From Trebouxia sp. TZW2008 (taxonomy: Eukaryota > Chlorophyta > Trebouxiophyceae > Trebouxiales > Trebouxiaceae), in contig BDIU01000043.1 of the NCBI GenBank assembly GCA_002118135.1, forward strand, positions 149,485 to 213,484: 64,000 nt of DNA. Direction: 5' to 3'. The notes below the pieces were generated by a model, which was not told the DNA's origin, did no database searches, and saw nothing but the letters and a program-made list of their open reading frames with translations. Shown here one piece after another: positions 14,754 to 26,473 of this stretch. Numbering within the stretch: position 1 is the first letter of the stretch; each line of letters opens with the position of its first letter. The position numbers were made by a program, and so were the translations under genes.

Positions 14754-17700
14754 TCACTTTTCGTTGCCTGGAGTCTTGGCAAACTCAACACCTTTGTTGA
14801 TGTTGCCTTCTAGGATGGGAATCAGCTCATCAACACCCTTCTGCTCAACGCTGTTCAGCTCACCAAGACCCATGACCTCCTCCACTCCACCTTCACCTAG
14901 CCTGACCTGCAACAGCACAAACACTGCCTCTGCATCTTGCATGCTGAAAGTGACAAACCAATATCATTACATCATCAAGCTGCCTATGCTGGTACTCATT
15001 TATTGGCAGCTTGCCTTCAGCCCATGCACATGGGGCAAAACCAACAGCACAAAATGTCTGGTGTTTGGCGTCACAATGGGAGTCTCTATGATGGGAGATA
15101 GCCCAGAGTTGCTGCTTCTGGAGCAGCAACCAGCAGAAAGTTGACCGATGTGGGGTCAGCCATAGGTGCACATAGCAGCATCAGTCAACACATAGCTGCA
15201 GTACATACCTTGCTGGCAAAGAACGGCAATTTGGTGACGCTTGACTCAACATATGCACACTCCCAGATGTCTGTGTTGCCAGCTAGACCCAGCAGACATG
15301 ACTCTGCCATTCGGGCTGCAGCATATGCCTGCAAAGCAACCAAACCATGCATGAGTCAATGTGTCATCGCTTAGTCTATCATGCTATCATGCACAATTCA
15401 CACAAAAATATTGCAGCTGTGGTCAGGGGTGTTTGCATTGATGCTGTTTGTTCATAGGGCGTTTTGCACTTTCTACTGTGTTGCCATACATTGGGCGAGT
15501 CATGCTTCCCATTTGCTTTGTGCATATGAGTTGCATATCAGGGTCAGGCGCCTTCAACCCCAGGCACACCACACAAGCTATGGCAAAGAGGGAAGTTAAC
15601 ATCAAATTATTTCATATCAAGATCACTCTGACCCAGAGAGTGACATTGCAAATTCAGAAGGTGATGCAGCAACGTTAGGTAAAGAGGAGAGCAGAGGCAG
15701 CTGACCATGGAAAGTGTAGCTGAGCCTGCGCCGGCCTTAGCCTCAACCACTTCTGTGCCTGCATTCTGAATCTTGTCTGTCATCTTTGCAGCCTCATCTG
15801 TGGTGAACTCCACCTCCGGTTGTGTCTGCAGACACCAAAAAGGTGGTTGTGAAGGCTGCCGTTTCGTTGGTTTCCGTACGAGCCATGCAGACACATGTAT
15901 TTACTAGGTGAAACAGATAATGATATGATTGCATTGTTGCCACATGCCAAACTCAGCCAACAGCCTTGGCGCATGTGTGCGTGGAGCCATGTCACTGGAT
16001 CAGAATTTGTGTTACATTAGGCAAACAAGCAACGAGATTGCTCCATGCAGCACTACGTCTGCTTTGCATGTTTGAAACAACTAACCAGTGCCCATCACAT
16101 AGTGGAGTTGTGTTGCTTTGTAGGGCAAAGCTTTGCTTTTACTGAGTCGTGTCCTTAGATGCCTGCAGGCGTCTGCAAAGCAGGGCTTGCAATGAACAGA
16201 GCAAAGCTCTCAAGGGTTCCTCTGCTATACAAAGCAAAGCAGGATGATCAAACTGAAAATGCTGCAGAGCTTTATTGGGGCAGTGAAGCATGTGTGCCAA
16301 TACCTGAGACAGCAGTGGCAGAATGGTGGTGCCTGCGTGACCACCAACAACAGGCACATCAACATTCCTCATGTCCAGGTCCTTAGCCTCTGCAACAAAG
16401 GTGTTGGCCCTGACAACATCCAATGTTGTCACTCCCAGAAGCTTCTTCTTGTCATAGACACCAGCCGCCTTCAACACCTCAGCTGCAATGGGGACTGTGG
16501 AGTTGACAGGGTTGGAGATGATGTTCAAGATGGCCTGCATACACCAATTCTCAACCTTGAGGTTCATCTGCAGGTGCTGCTGTGCTATTAACAATACATG
16601 TTTTCCAGTACATTGATCATGATGCTGGGTGTGACATAGGCAGCGTAAATGTGTAAGTCGCTGACTGCTGATACATCTCGGCTGTGTGCTCAGCCCATGC
16701 GCAAGTTGCAAAATGTGATGCCAATCCAGCTGGCATGATTGTGCAGCCTGATTGTATTGGATGATGCAGTCAGCTTAGCTACACCTAAGCGCCCAGCTTG
16801 CAGGCTCAAGTCACTGCAGCCTATTTGCATTGCAATGCAGACAGCTTGTTCACGCCCAAATGCAGCTTGCAAGCTCAAATCATAATATTCATCAGCGCAC
16901 TCCAACAAAGACATACTGCTGATGAGTAGTTTTCTAAATCTGATTGAGGAGCACTTACATCTGGCGCGTGCTTTGCAGTTGCTTCAATCAATGTCTTGAC
17001 AATGCCAGCATTGATGTTGAACAAATCGTCTCTGGTCATGCCAGGTTTTCTAGGAACTCCAGCTGGGATCACAATCAGGTGTGCGCCTTCAATGGCCTTG
17101 GCCAAATCATCCTTGCCATAGCCAGTCACCTGGAACATGATAGCCATTTGACATTTGAATTCTGTCAACTTTTTCCACCACGGGAAGGTCAGAGGACAGG
17201 GCACCATTGAAACTCAATTGAAATAGCCTTTGGTGTTCACGAACGCTGCATCATCAAGCTTTTGATCGAGAATGGATGCTACATGAACCACATGTTTTCA
17301 AGTAGTTTATGCGTCTCAACAGGACGGACCATTAATCTATTGCCATGCAAAATGCCAAATGCAGTGCTGCACCGATGGTATCATTTTCGCCAGTTGTGAT
17401 GCAGCACAAACCTTTGTTGGGGTGTTGCAATGGCTGAGGTCAGCTGCCACACCAACAACGTTAGCAACGTCGTACAATGAAAGCTCGCCGACCAGCCTGT
17501 TCATCTTCAACAGCAAAGCCAATGGCTGTCCGATGCCTCCAGCTGCTCCCAATAGGGCAACCTTGAACTCATGGGGACGAGCTTTATACTCGGCGCTGGT
17601 TGCAGCCTTGGGCGCACGGACAGCTGCACGCCTCTGCTGACGTAGAGGTGTCTGAGCGCATCTGTGAACGGAGCTAAGCGATCGCACTGCGTCAAAGCTT

Positions 17701-17825
17701 GCGATGCCAGATCGGGATCTAACTTGCTGTCTTGGTGCTGAGACCATGCTGCGTGCGCTACATTTGCTGGCTACGCCACAGCTGGAATGCATCATCATGG
17801 TAGCGCTCATCTTGAAATCGTTCAC
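14754..17825 (-). CDS. MDH: NAD-dependent malate dehydrogenase, plastid type
   Basis: Interconverts malate and oxaloacetate with NAD(H). Six exons join in phase (17412-17825, 16959-17129, 16304-16534, 15706-15825, 15209-15328, 14754-14906), giving 402 residues. Residues 1 to about 85 are a basic, Ser/Ala/Arg-rich presequence ([19 protein letters not shown]), which fits a plastid or mitochondrial transit peptide. The NAD-binding motif is [38 protein letters not shown] is the substrate loop with its arginines. [12 protein letters not shown] holds the catalytic Asp and [13 protein letters not shown] the catalytic His. It ends [10 protein letters not shown]. Start is 17825 ([12 protein letters not shown]); 17810 is an alternative. 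No cysteine extension typical of thioredoxin-regulated NADP-MDH was seen, so the NAD form is preferred. Unlike its neighbours, its introns show no obvious exon echoes. It is divergent from DARS. Confidence 0.97.
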
Positions 17826-18240
17826 TGTCTGCTTGTCGTTTTGATGTCAGAGTCTGGCCAACTTTGCAGCAGCCAAAGTCCGTCAACCTTGACCTATCAT
17901 GTTGACCCTCGAAAAGTTTGACCGCTGCAGCAGCTGCCGCAGCTTCAGCGTCGCCGCTATCAAGGCGTCAGAGCAACTCCAGATTCGATCAAAAGCCGCG
18001 CCGGATCTGTGGCCTCCATCGCTGTATTCGTTGTGCTCGCAGCAGCCACTTTGTCGGGTACACCGCCGATCAGCAGATCGTACACCGTCGCCAAGACAAC
18101 TGGTCAGTCGCCAGCTGCTTCCATATAGCAGCTGCGTATTCAACGCTCTGCTGACCCCGAGAAGTTGTCAGCAGTGTAAGGCTGTTTCCGGCCAGCTTCT
18201 GAAGTAACGCCCACGCCATCGCAACAACTGCGCACACAGC
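17826..18240. promoter_or_regulatory. Putative bidirectional promoter MDH/DARS
   Basis: A 415-base gap between two divergent start codons, so both promoters and both 5' UTRs must fit here. CG dinucleotides are more frequent than in the introns (GTTCGACCGC-like words). No TATA box was recognised. The call rests on gene arrangement. Confidence 0.6.
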
Positions 18241-21200
18241 ATGGCAGCAACTGGCAGCAGCGAAACTACAGCGCAGAATGGTGAGGCACCAGTAGAGACT
18301 GGCTTCCAATCAGAAAAGGCGAAAGCAAAAGCTGATGCCAAGGCCAAAGCAAAGGCAGAAAAGGAAGCCAAGAAAGCAGCAAATGTAAGCACAGCCTTTG
18401 CCATTCAGTCTGGCTGTCTTGCTCAACGTACCTCAATGTATTCTGAATTGACTTGATATGACATGATATGCCATGTGCATCTGCATGTCAATGTTTTCAG
18501 TCACTTCAGTCGGTTCAGTTGAATGGCTTTCATGCACTCTTTCAGTTACAAATACTATGTGATTTGGTTTGCACTCTGTCACATTACAGACAATGAGATC
18601 TTCCTGCCAGTCTGCCTTTGGGTGGCCCAAAGCATGGCCTCAATCGCATGTAGGACCAAACTGGTTGGGGACATTTGCTCCAGTACGTATCTAGCTGGGC
18701 CTGCTGAGCCTGTCTGGCACATTAGAATGAGAATGACTTGACATGCATGTAGGCAGCAGCCAGAGGACAAAAACAAGCTGTCCCAACACAACCTGATGAG
18801 AACGACCCTCTGAAAGACAAGTATGGAGACTCCCCTCTCATACAAAGCCAAACAAACAGCAAAAGGCAATGGACGCAAGTTGAAGCTCTGGACAAAAGCC
18901 TTGAGGGTCAACAGGTTGTGCTTTGATTGTGTATTTCTGTATGTCACCCTTGCTGGCTGCTGCTTATGCACATAGTCATGTGCTTGGTCTGCCGTCTGCA
19001 GTCATGCATATTATCAACATGACTGTGTGCTTGGTTGCTGTGGCTGTGCTTGATTATGCACATTGCCAAGATGACTGTGTCGATGATCTGCCAGCTGCAA
19101 TCATGCATGTTGTTCACATGACTGTGTGCTTGGCTGCTGCTTATGCATGCCATCACAATGCATGCGTCCTTCTGGTTTGCCAGCTGCAGTCATGCTTATT
19201 GGCGACATGACTATGTCTTGAGTCGTCAGCTGCATCCACATTGGCTACAACGTTGTGACGCATCTCAAAATACCATGTGATGACTACAGGTGTTGTTGAG
19301 GGGCAGAGTGTCAACAGTGCGAGGCAAGGGCAAGTCATGCTTCATTGTGCTACGGCATCGCACAGCTACTGTACAGGTACAGTAAACTCTCTTTGTAACG
19401 ATTGCTTTGGTTACCAAGAGGCTTGTCCTTACATCGAATTGTCCTTACTCGGAGGGACCATTGCAGTCAGTATGCAGTGATTGGTTACCAAAGGCGTTGT
19501 CCTTACATCAAGATTGTCCTTACATTGAGTGTCCTTACAAAGAGAGTTTATTGTAAGTTGACTGCATTCAAAGTTGCTTGGCTCAGTCTGTCATCCTTGC
19601 TCAAAATTGGTGAGCTCAAGCATGACAATTTCAACACAACAACGCAGTGATGACCGTCATTTGAGTTGATGTCTTTGGCTCCAAGCTTGCACCTCATGCA
19701 CTGTTACCTGCAGGTTGTTCTTTTCACAAATGCTGGGAGAGTCCTGCCCTCTTCCCTGTTGTCATTCTTCATTCCACACAAAAGTTTTGCATACTGATAT
19801 ATTGAGAAACTTGGGGCAGTATTGTCACACCTGTTCCTAGTCTGGTCTCCCAAAATCAGCTGATGTGTGTCCATGTACAGCTTGTTTTGCACCTCACGCA
19901 CTGTTGCCTGCAGGGTCGTCTTTTCACAAACTGACACCACCATGACAAAGCTCCTACCACCGAAGGAAAGCATGCATGGAAAGGGACTTCGTAATGCTTA
20001 CACCACAGCTAGCCCGGCTGCGGCCTCAAGGCAGGTCTTCGCTGCCCTACAGGTTTCTCTGCGATCACGTGGCGGTGCGACCAGCCGGTGGGGCGTCCAA
20101 ACATCATCTGTTGTCTGCAGGGTGTCCTTTTGACCAATGACACCACTATCAGCAAAGGCATCGTCAAGTATGCCCCAAGAACAGCCTCTGTTGTCTGCAG
20201 GTTGTCCTCTTCACAAATGACACCACCATCAGCACAGGCACAGTCCAGTATGCCTCAAACATCGTATGTTGTTTGCAGGTTGTCCTCTTCACCAACGATA
20301 CCACCATCAGCAAAGGCATGGTCAAGTACGCGTCGAACCTGACAAGAGAATCTATTGTGGACGTTGAAGGCATCATTGCTGTTCCTCAAGAACCCATTGC
20401 GGCCTGCACCCAGTCACAGGTGAACCCACTGAAGCCATCACATTCCCCTATAATGCATTCTCCCCCAAGCTGTCTGTTTAGACAGAGGCTCCTGTTATGA
20501 TGCCTAATGGCATGAACTCTCCGTTCCTCACCGATATTTCTGCATCCTCTCAAAGGCAGCAGCTTCTACTGTCACATGGTTCCACATGATGAGCTTGTCT
20601 GGTCATGTCATGTCAAGCAGTACACGCAAGTGGTGCAGACAATCTTTCTGGGATGCATCAAATCTGAGCTTTTACAGCCATGCTGTTTCTTGCAGCATGC
20701 ACAAGGTGGCTGTTGCTCCAAATGTGGGAGAGCAGGGTCTGTTGGCTGATTCAGGGGCTGTAGATTAGACTCAAGATTGTGCGTTGTCACGAATGTGAAA
20801 TGCACGGCTGATTGGTATCTGAGCATCATAGCACTAGCAATGATTGCTGCTCTCGTAAGCTGCAGCCGAGAGCAAACATGGTGATATGCGACGTGCATCA
20901 GGATCTTACTTCCTGATAGTGCTACTTTTCAAGCATCAACAGTAATAGCAAACACAGCATGCAAAATGTGAGTGCTCAGGCTGCTCAATGGCAACCATGC
21001 TGGTGTCACTTCAAAGTTGCTTTCACACACCTAGGCAAGATAGCCTTTGTGCTTACTGCACGAGGCAACACAATCAAAACCCTTCCAACGGCAGATCTGC
21101 ACAGTCACCTCTTCACAAGAGCACAACACAGACAACAGATGTTGCGCGGCATCCATATTGAAAGATCACAGTCACATGCAGCATCAGGTTTTGTCATTGT

Positions 21201-24200
21201 CACATTGTCACAAACTAGGTAGAGCTACAGGTGGTAAGCATACACTGCATCGACCGAGTTGACATGCTGCCCTTTGAGATATGCTGCATCAGCGGTATAG
21301 TGATCTCCACCTCTGCTTTCTACACAGGTAGAGCTACATGTAGTGAGCATACACTGCATCAGCCGAGCTGACATCCTGCCCTGTGACATATGCTGCATCA
21401 GTCGCGTAGTAATCACCACCTCTGCTTGCTGCACAGGTAGAGCTACATGTAGTGAGTCTACAATGCATCAGCTGCTTACTGAAAACAACCTGTGTACAAC
21501 AGGGTGGCACATACCTACTGCATGTAGCCTAGTGGCATCAGCGTGCAACATGTCGTTTTGTATCAATCTGCTTGCTACACAGGTAGACTTACAGGTGGTG
21601 AGCATACACTGCATCAGCCGCTTACTGAACACAATCTCTGTACAACAGGGTGGCACATGAGTACTGTATCTAGCCTAGTGGCATCAGCGTGCAACATGTC
21701 GTTTTGTATCAATCTGCTTGCGACACAGGTAGAGCTACAGGTGGTGAGCATACACTACATCAGCCGCTTACTGAACACAGCCTCTGTACAACAGGGTGGC
21801 ACATGAGTACTGCATCTAGCCTAGTGGCAGCAGCGTGCAACATGTCGTTTTGTAGTCATCTGCTTGCCACACAGGTAGAGCTACAGGTGGTGAGCATACA
21901 CTGTATCAGCCGAGCTGACATCCTACCCTTTGAAGTCAGTGACGCAGCTCGCTCTGAGGAGGAAATCAAGGAAGCTGAAGCTGCTGGTGAGCTCAAGGCA
22001 CGAGTCAGCCAGGATGTACGATTGAATGGACGCTACATTGACCTGCGCACTGCTGCCAATCAGGCTATCTTCAAAGTCCAGAGTGGCGTCTGCCAGGTGG
22101 GCATCAGTCACAGGCTAAACGTCACATGCTGATCATCACCCACATGGTATCCACCTGATGCGATACCACTATCATGCCTTCAAACTGTGTTCTGCTTGAA
22201 TGCACAATCGTGGCATGGAGTTGTACTTGCCTGTAAGTTCCCAGTACTGCTTGCACAGCAAAGCTTACTGAAAAACGACGCATGTAGTGCAGACTCAGGA
22301 ACTCAAAGCTACTGTATCAGTGTGCTGACCTGCTGCATGTTCAAACACAGAAATGTGCATCACATATAGCAAATATGCCTGGCTGCAGCTGTTCACGGAG
22401 GTCACGCTGTCAGAGGGCTTCTCATTCCCAAGCTCATAGTAGGGGCGGGGAAGAGGGGGGAGAGCTCCCCTGTCTTTAACATTCCAGACTGTGTATGTTG
22501 TGTTGTGTGTCGAGGATTGCACAGATACTTCATTGTGATATGTCATGCTTGGCTGCAGCTGTTCAGGGAGATCCTGTTGTCAGAGGGCTTCCAGGAGATC
22601 CACACCCCCAAGCTCATAGCAGGGGCGTCAGAAGGGGGCTCCTCTGTGTTCAAGTTCAACTACATGGGCAGGGAGGGCTGCCTCGCGCAATCTCCCCAGC
22701 TGTACAAGCAGATGGCCATTATGGCTGACCAAGAAAGAGTCTTTGAGATTGGTCCAGTCTTCAGGTAGGGGAGCTGTGTGCAAAGCATTGATTGTCACGG
22801 AGAGCAGCTCACAATGAGCAGAATTCTTCAATTTGGGCATCATAAATTGCAAGGTCAGGAAATTGCTGCCCGATTTAAATGCCCCAATTGTACAAACAGA
22901 TTGTCAGTAAAACTGACCAAGAAGGAGTCTTTGAGATTGGCCCAGTTGTCAGGCAAGCATTCCCAAACTTTGCAATGCATCATCAAGCAGAAACCTGCTC
23001 ACAGCGAGCAGACTTGATTGTTTTGGGCCTTGTCCAATCACTCCAGCTGTACAACCAGATGACTATCATGGCTGACCAAGGAAGAGTCTTTGATATTGGC
23101 CCAGTCTTTGACTTGAAGCATCTTGATGCACTATGCAAAGCATTCAATGCTGCAAAAAGCAGCTCAGATTGAAGAGCCTTGTTCATGCTGGGCATGGTTT
23201 GGGACTGTGTATGGACTTCACCAGTAAATGATTGAGAGCTTTGAATTGTGAGTTGTCTGCTCACTGTTACTCACTCTGCGCATCTTGTTGCTCATCAAAA
23301 TGGCTGTTTGAGCTGTGCAGCTGAGTAGCGGAAATCATTGATCGTATGCTGCTTGGACATTTTTGCTCATTCACATGCATGGCTTCAATGACAGATGTGT
23401 TGGGACGTTGCAGCTGTAGCCCACCAATACAACCCCTTGTATTGTTTCATTACAGCCAAAGAATTTCAGGGTGATGATCTGACAATGTCCTGTGATGCGA
23501 TTTGATTGTACGCTGCAGGGCAGAGAACTCATTCACTCACCGGCACCTGTGTGAGTTTACTGGTCTGGACGTTGAGACGACCATTAATGAGCACTTCGAC
23601 GAAGTCATGGACACCACGAGTAAGCTGTTTGTACAGATGTTCAATGTGGTGATGACTCAAATTGTATGCTGCAGGGCAGAGAACTCATTTACGCACCGGC
23701 ATCTGTGTGAGTTTACTGGTCTGGACTTTGAGATGGCTATCAATGAGCACTACGATGAGGTCATGGACGTCATTGACAAGCTGTTTGTGTACATCTTCAA
23801 TGGGCTCAATAGCAAATACGGTATGTGTGCGTCTGTGCAAAGCTCTCTGGCCCAGAAGTAGTGCTGTTGCCGTAAGCACATCTACTGCATGTTCATGGTC
23901 AACAACGCTGCATTGCATCTTGTTGCTATCACATGCATGTGGCTGAGCAGCATCTCCCTTGTCTGTCATGCATGCGGTAGCAATGATTGCGGAGCATGAC
24001 TTGATCCATCTTTGACACTTATGATTGCAGAGTGATAGCTCATCAGCACACAGGTGGATTAATTGACACAGTCTTGCCCAGCAGCACACAGTGCCAAAAG
24101 CTGCCATTGCTCTTTGCGCCGTGGGTCGACGGGCAAGCCTGTGACAGCTGGTCCTGTGGCTTGGCTGTCGTCGCAATGTCAATCACCAAAAGCTTCATGC

Positions 24201-26210
24201 TGTCAAGGCTGCTGCAAAAGTGACACATGCAAGGCAGTGGAACCAGATGTTCGTACTTTGAACTTGAGTGTGCAGGCATGTATCAAATATCAGTTGGTCA
24301 CACTGCACATGCTGTACTGCCCATTACCCACACTGTAACCTATGATTGCCATAATCACCGATGTAAACAATCATATGACCTTCATGAATGCAAGTGCATG
24401 ATCTTGCATGCTTCAAAGTGCGTAACGTGCAGCAACAGTGCTCTTGACAATCCTTCGCTTGTGCAGGAAAAGATTTGGAAACGATAGGGCAGCAGTTCCC
24501 ATTTGAGCCGCTGCAGTACCAGCAAACCAACCTACGCCTGCCCTTTGAGCAGGGCATCAAGATGCTGCAGGAAGCTGGCTATGATGTAAGCAAACTCCTT
24601 GATGTGCTTGCTTGATGTCAAAATCAAGATCATTCGTAATGTGATGATCTTGCAACCTTCATGCAAGATTGATGCCTTGACATGGCCTGACCTCCTGGCT
24701 CATGTGATGATATGCTTAATGTTGAGTAACTTTCAACCCCATTTTGCTACTCATGTCAAGTTTGCGGGAACATGCATGCTGCAAGGAGACTTACAGGCAT
24801 GCAGCACAGTCAAGTGACTGCTAGCTACCAATGCATGAATCACATACATCACCCGCTGATTGGCAGCACCAACAGTTGTTGTAATGATCTGCATGGCCTT
24901 ATCTTGCAATGATGTCAACATCTGTCAAAAAAGCCAATTCCGGGCACGGAGTCAGAATGGTGATGGACCATGCACTGAAACCTGGCACCGATGCCACTGT
25001 GTGTACTTGACGTGGTGTTTTTTCGACTTGCATATTGATTTGCTTACAGGCAGACCCCCTAGGAGACCTCAGCACTGAGTTGGAGCGAGAGCTGGGCAAG
25101 TTGGTCAAGGAAAAGTACAAGACTGACTTCTACATGCTGTACAACTACCCTCTGGCGGTATGAACCTCATTACTCTGCACATTGTTGGCATGCTTGGCAG
25201 CTTTCCTGCGTGTTCTGGGCTACCTAGCTGTCTGGTCTACCAGTACAAGAAGGCACTTCTCTTGAATATTGTAGGCAGTTTGTCTGCTGTAAAAGCAAAA
25301 GCTCAAGCACTTGATGCACTGCATTCTTCCTGCTACGCTGCCTAAAGCAGCATACTTTTCCCGCTGTTGTTGTGGTACAGCAGGGCCTTCAAGACTGTCA
25401 AATTGTCCTGGTCATGAGACATGATCACTCAGCCTGCTACGTGTGCGCTGTGAAAACGTCTGTGCGTTTTGCCTAAGCGTAATCATGTCTGTCGCCAATG
25501 AGCATGACTACATGCAGGTCCGACCGTTCTACACAATGCCATCAGCAAGCAATAAGGACTACAGCAACTCATTTGATGTCTTTATCAGAGGCGAGGAGAT
25601 CATCTCTGGTGCCCAGCGTGTCCATGATGCTGCCTTGCTCACAGGTAAGCACCCTGAGCAGTACAAGTGACATGTAAATGCATGCATGCCTTTACTGTGA
25701 GCAGTACAATCGCCTCCTGCCAAGCATTTTTCATTGTCAGAGCACTTTGTGCCTTGTGTTGTCGTCAGTTGTACTTTGTGTTAGCTGACGGGTGAAAGAC
25801 ATGTGCAAAGATGTGTCCTGCAGCCCCTTCCAATTGTATGAGCACTCACTTTTTCCGATTTCAAAGTCTGTGCTCAGGTGTGCACAGCAGCACTTGCTGG
25901 CTGAATGCTGCAGCATGTGCACCAACATCGTCATGTGTAGTTAAGCAGAGGTCTTGGTGTGCAGCAGCATGTGCACCAACATTGTCATGTGTACTCAAGT
26001 AAAGCTTTCTGTTTGTGTGCAGAACGTGCTCAAGCGCTGGGCATTCCCATTGATGGCATCCAGTCTTACATTGATGCATTCAAGTTTGGAGCAGTGCCAC
26101 ATGGTGGAGCTGGTGTTGGCATGGAGAGAGTAGTCATGCTGTTTTGCAAGCTGGACAACATTCGCAAAACGTCTTTGTTTCCTCGTGACCCTAAGAGGCT
26201 CACGCCTTGA
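18241..26210 (+). CDS. DARS: Cytosolic aspartyl-tRNA synthetase
   Basis: Charges tRNA-Asp (class IIb, cytosol). Eleven exons join in phase: 18241-18384, 18753-18914, 19290-19376, 20279-20419, 21875-22096, 22559-22764, 23675-23820, 24467-24585, 25050-25157, 25518-25644, 26023-26210. They give 549 residues. An N-terminal Lys/Ala helix ([20 protein letters not shown]) is the usual eukaryotic tRNA-binding extension. The OB-fold includes [20 protein letters not shown] and [15 protein letters not shown]. Catalytic blocks follow: ASEGGSSVF and [11 protein letters not shown], motif 2 [18 protein letters not shown] split between exons 6 and 7, [16 protein letters not shown], and motif 3 [13 protein letters not shown], ending [10 protein letters not shown]. 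Introns 3, 4, 5 and 6 are filled with exon echoes, and intron 3 also carries a MITE at its donor. Eukaryotic-type rather than organellar (bacterial-type) DARS by length and C-terminus. Confidence 0.97.
19380..19553. mobile_element. CAGT-ended MITE, copy C
   Basis: A 174-base element with long inverted ends (CAGTAAACTCTCTTTGTAA against CAATAAACTCTCTTTGTAA) flanked by TA (19378-19379 and 19554-19555). The left TA is positions +2/+3 of the DARS intron 3 donor. Joining the flanks without the element gives CAGG-TA-AGTTG, a consensus donor. TA duplication and CAGT ends suggest a Tc1/mariner-pogo type origin; no transposase. Confidence 0.9.
19711..20262 (+). repeat. Echoes of DARS exon 20279 acceptor edge
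   Basis: Four copies start at about 19711, 19910, 20117 and 20199, each with TGCAGG and a version of TTGTCCTCTTCACAAATGAC. The last two are long enough to read [10 protein letters not shown] and [16 protein letters not shown] protein. All are upstream of the intact exon, and decay increases with distance. Confidence 0.88.
21214..21872 (+). repeat. Five echoes of DARS exon 21875 acceptor edge
   Basis: Tandem units of about 110-150 bases, each with acceptor ACACAG or equivalent followed by GTAGAGCTACAGGTGGTGAG and CATACACTGCATCAGCCG. Copies begin near 21216, 21329, 21438, 21582 and 21729. Only the last unit (21875) continues into the rest of the exon. Between exon edges the units share a TGTACAACAGGGTGGCACAT segment, so intron and exon edge were copied together. 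Confidence 0.92.
22381..22475 (+). repeat. Echo of DARS exon 22559 acceptor edge
   Basis: GGCTGCAGCTGTTCACGGAGG and about 70 further bases copy the start of the motif-1 exon, with deletions. It lies upstream of the intact copy. Confidence 0.88.
22850..23115 (+). repeat. Echoes of DARS exon 22559 donor edge
   Basis: Two copies of the exon's 3' part (about 22880-22953 and 23025-23108), still encoding [20 protein letters not shown] and [20 protein letters not shown]. Both are downstream of the intact exon, so one exon has echoes on both sides in the expected orientation. Confidence 0.9.
23518..23650 (+). repeat. Near-full-length duplicate of DARS exon 7
   Basis: Copies the acceptor (GCTGCAGG) and about 125 bases of the following exon, reading [20 protein letters not shown] and then [17 protein letters not shown]. 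It is in the same open frame as the intact exon 23675-23820. It lacks the intact exon's end and a good donor, and changes conserved residues (LDFEMA to LDVETT). Most likely a decaying duplicate; a mutually exclusive exon is possible. Confidence 0.8.
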
Positions 26211-26473
26211 AACTGATCAGCTGATATATGCAGCGCATACTTGAACATCATGTTCTTGCTGTGCTGTGTTTGTCATGTCAGAAAACATCAGGCCTTGTGC
26301 AGAGGCATGCACAACTGTAACATTGTTGATTCTGGGCTGCGGTGCTGATATAGGCATCAAATACGAGGTTGTTTGTGCTATCTCTGCGCAATTGCAACAG
26401 GTTGTGTTTAGCCTGTAAATAGGTGATGAGGCTGGACATTAGTCAAGCTTGCTCAGTGGGCACATGGCATGAA
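26211..26473. other. Convergent DARS / TRAIP-like intergenic region
   Basis: Only 263 bases separate two stop codons. TGTAA pentamers at about 26315 and 26414 could serve as the DARS polyadenylation signal. Nothing else is visible. Confidence 0.55.
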
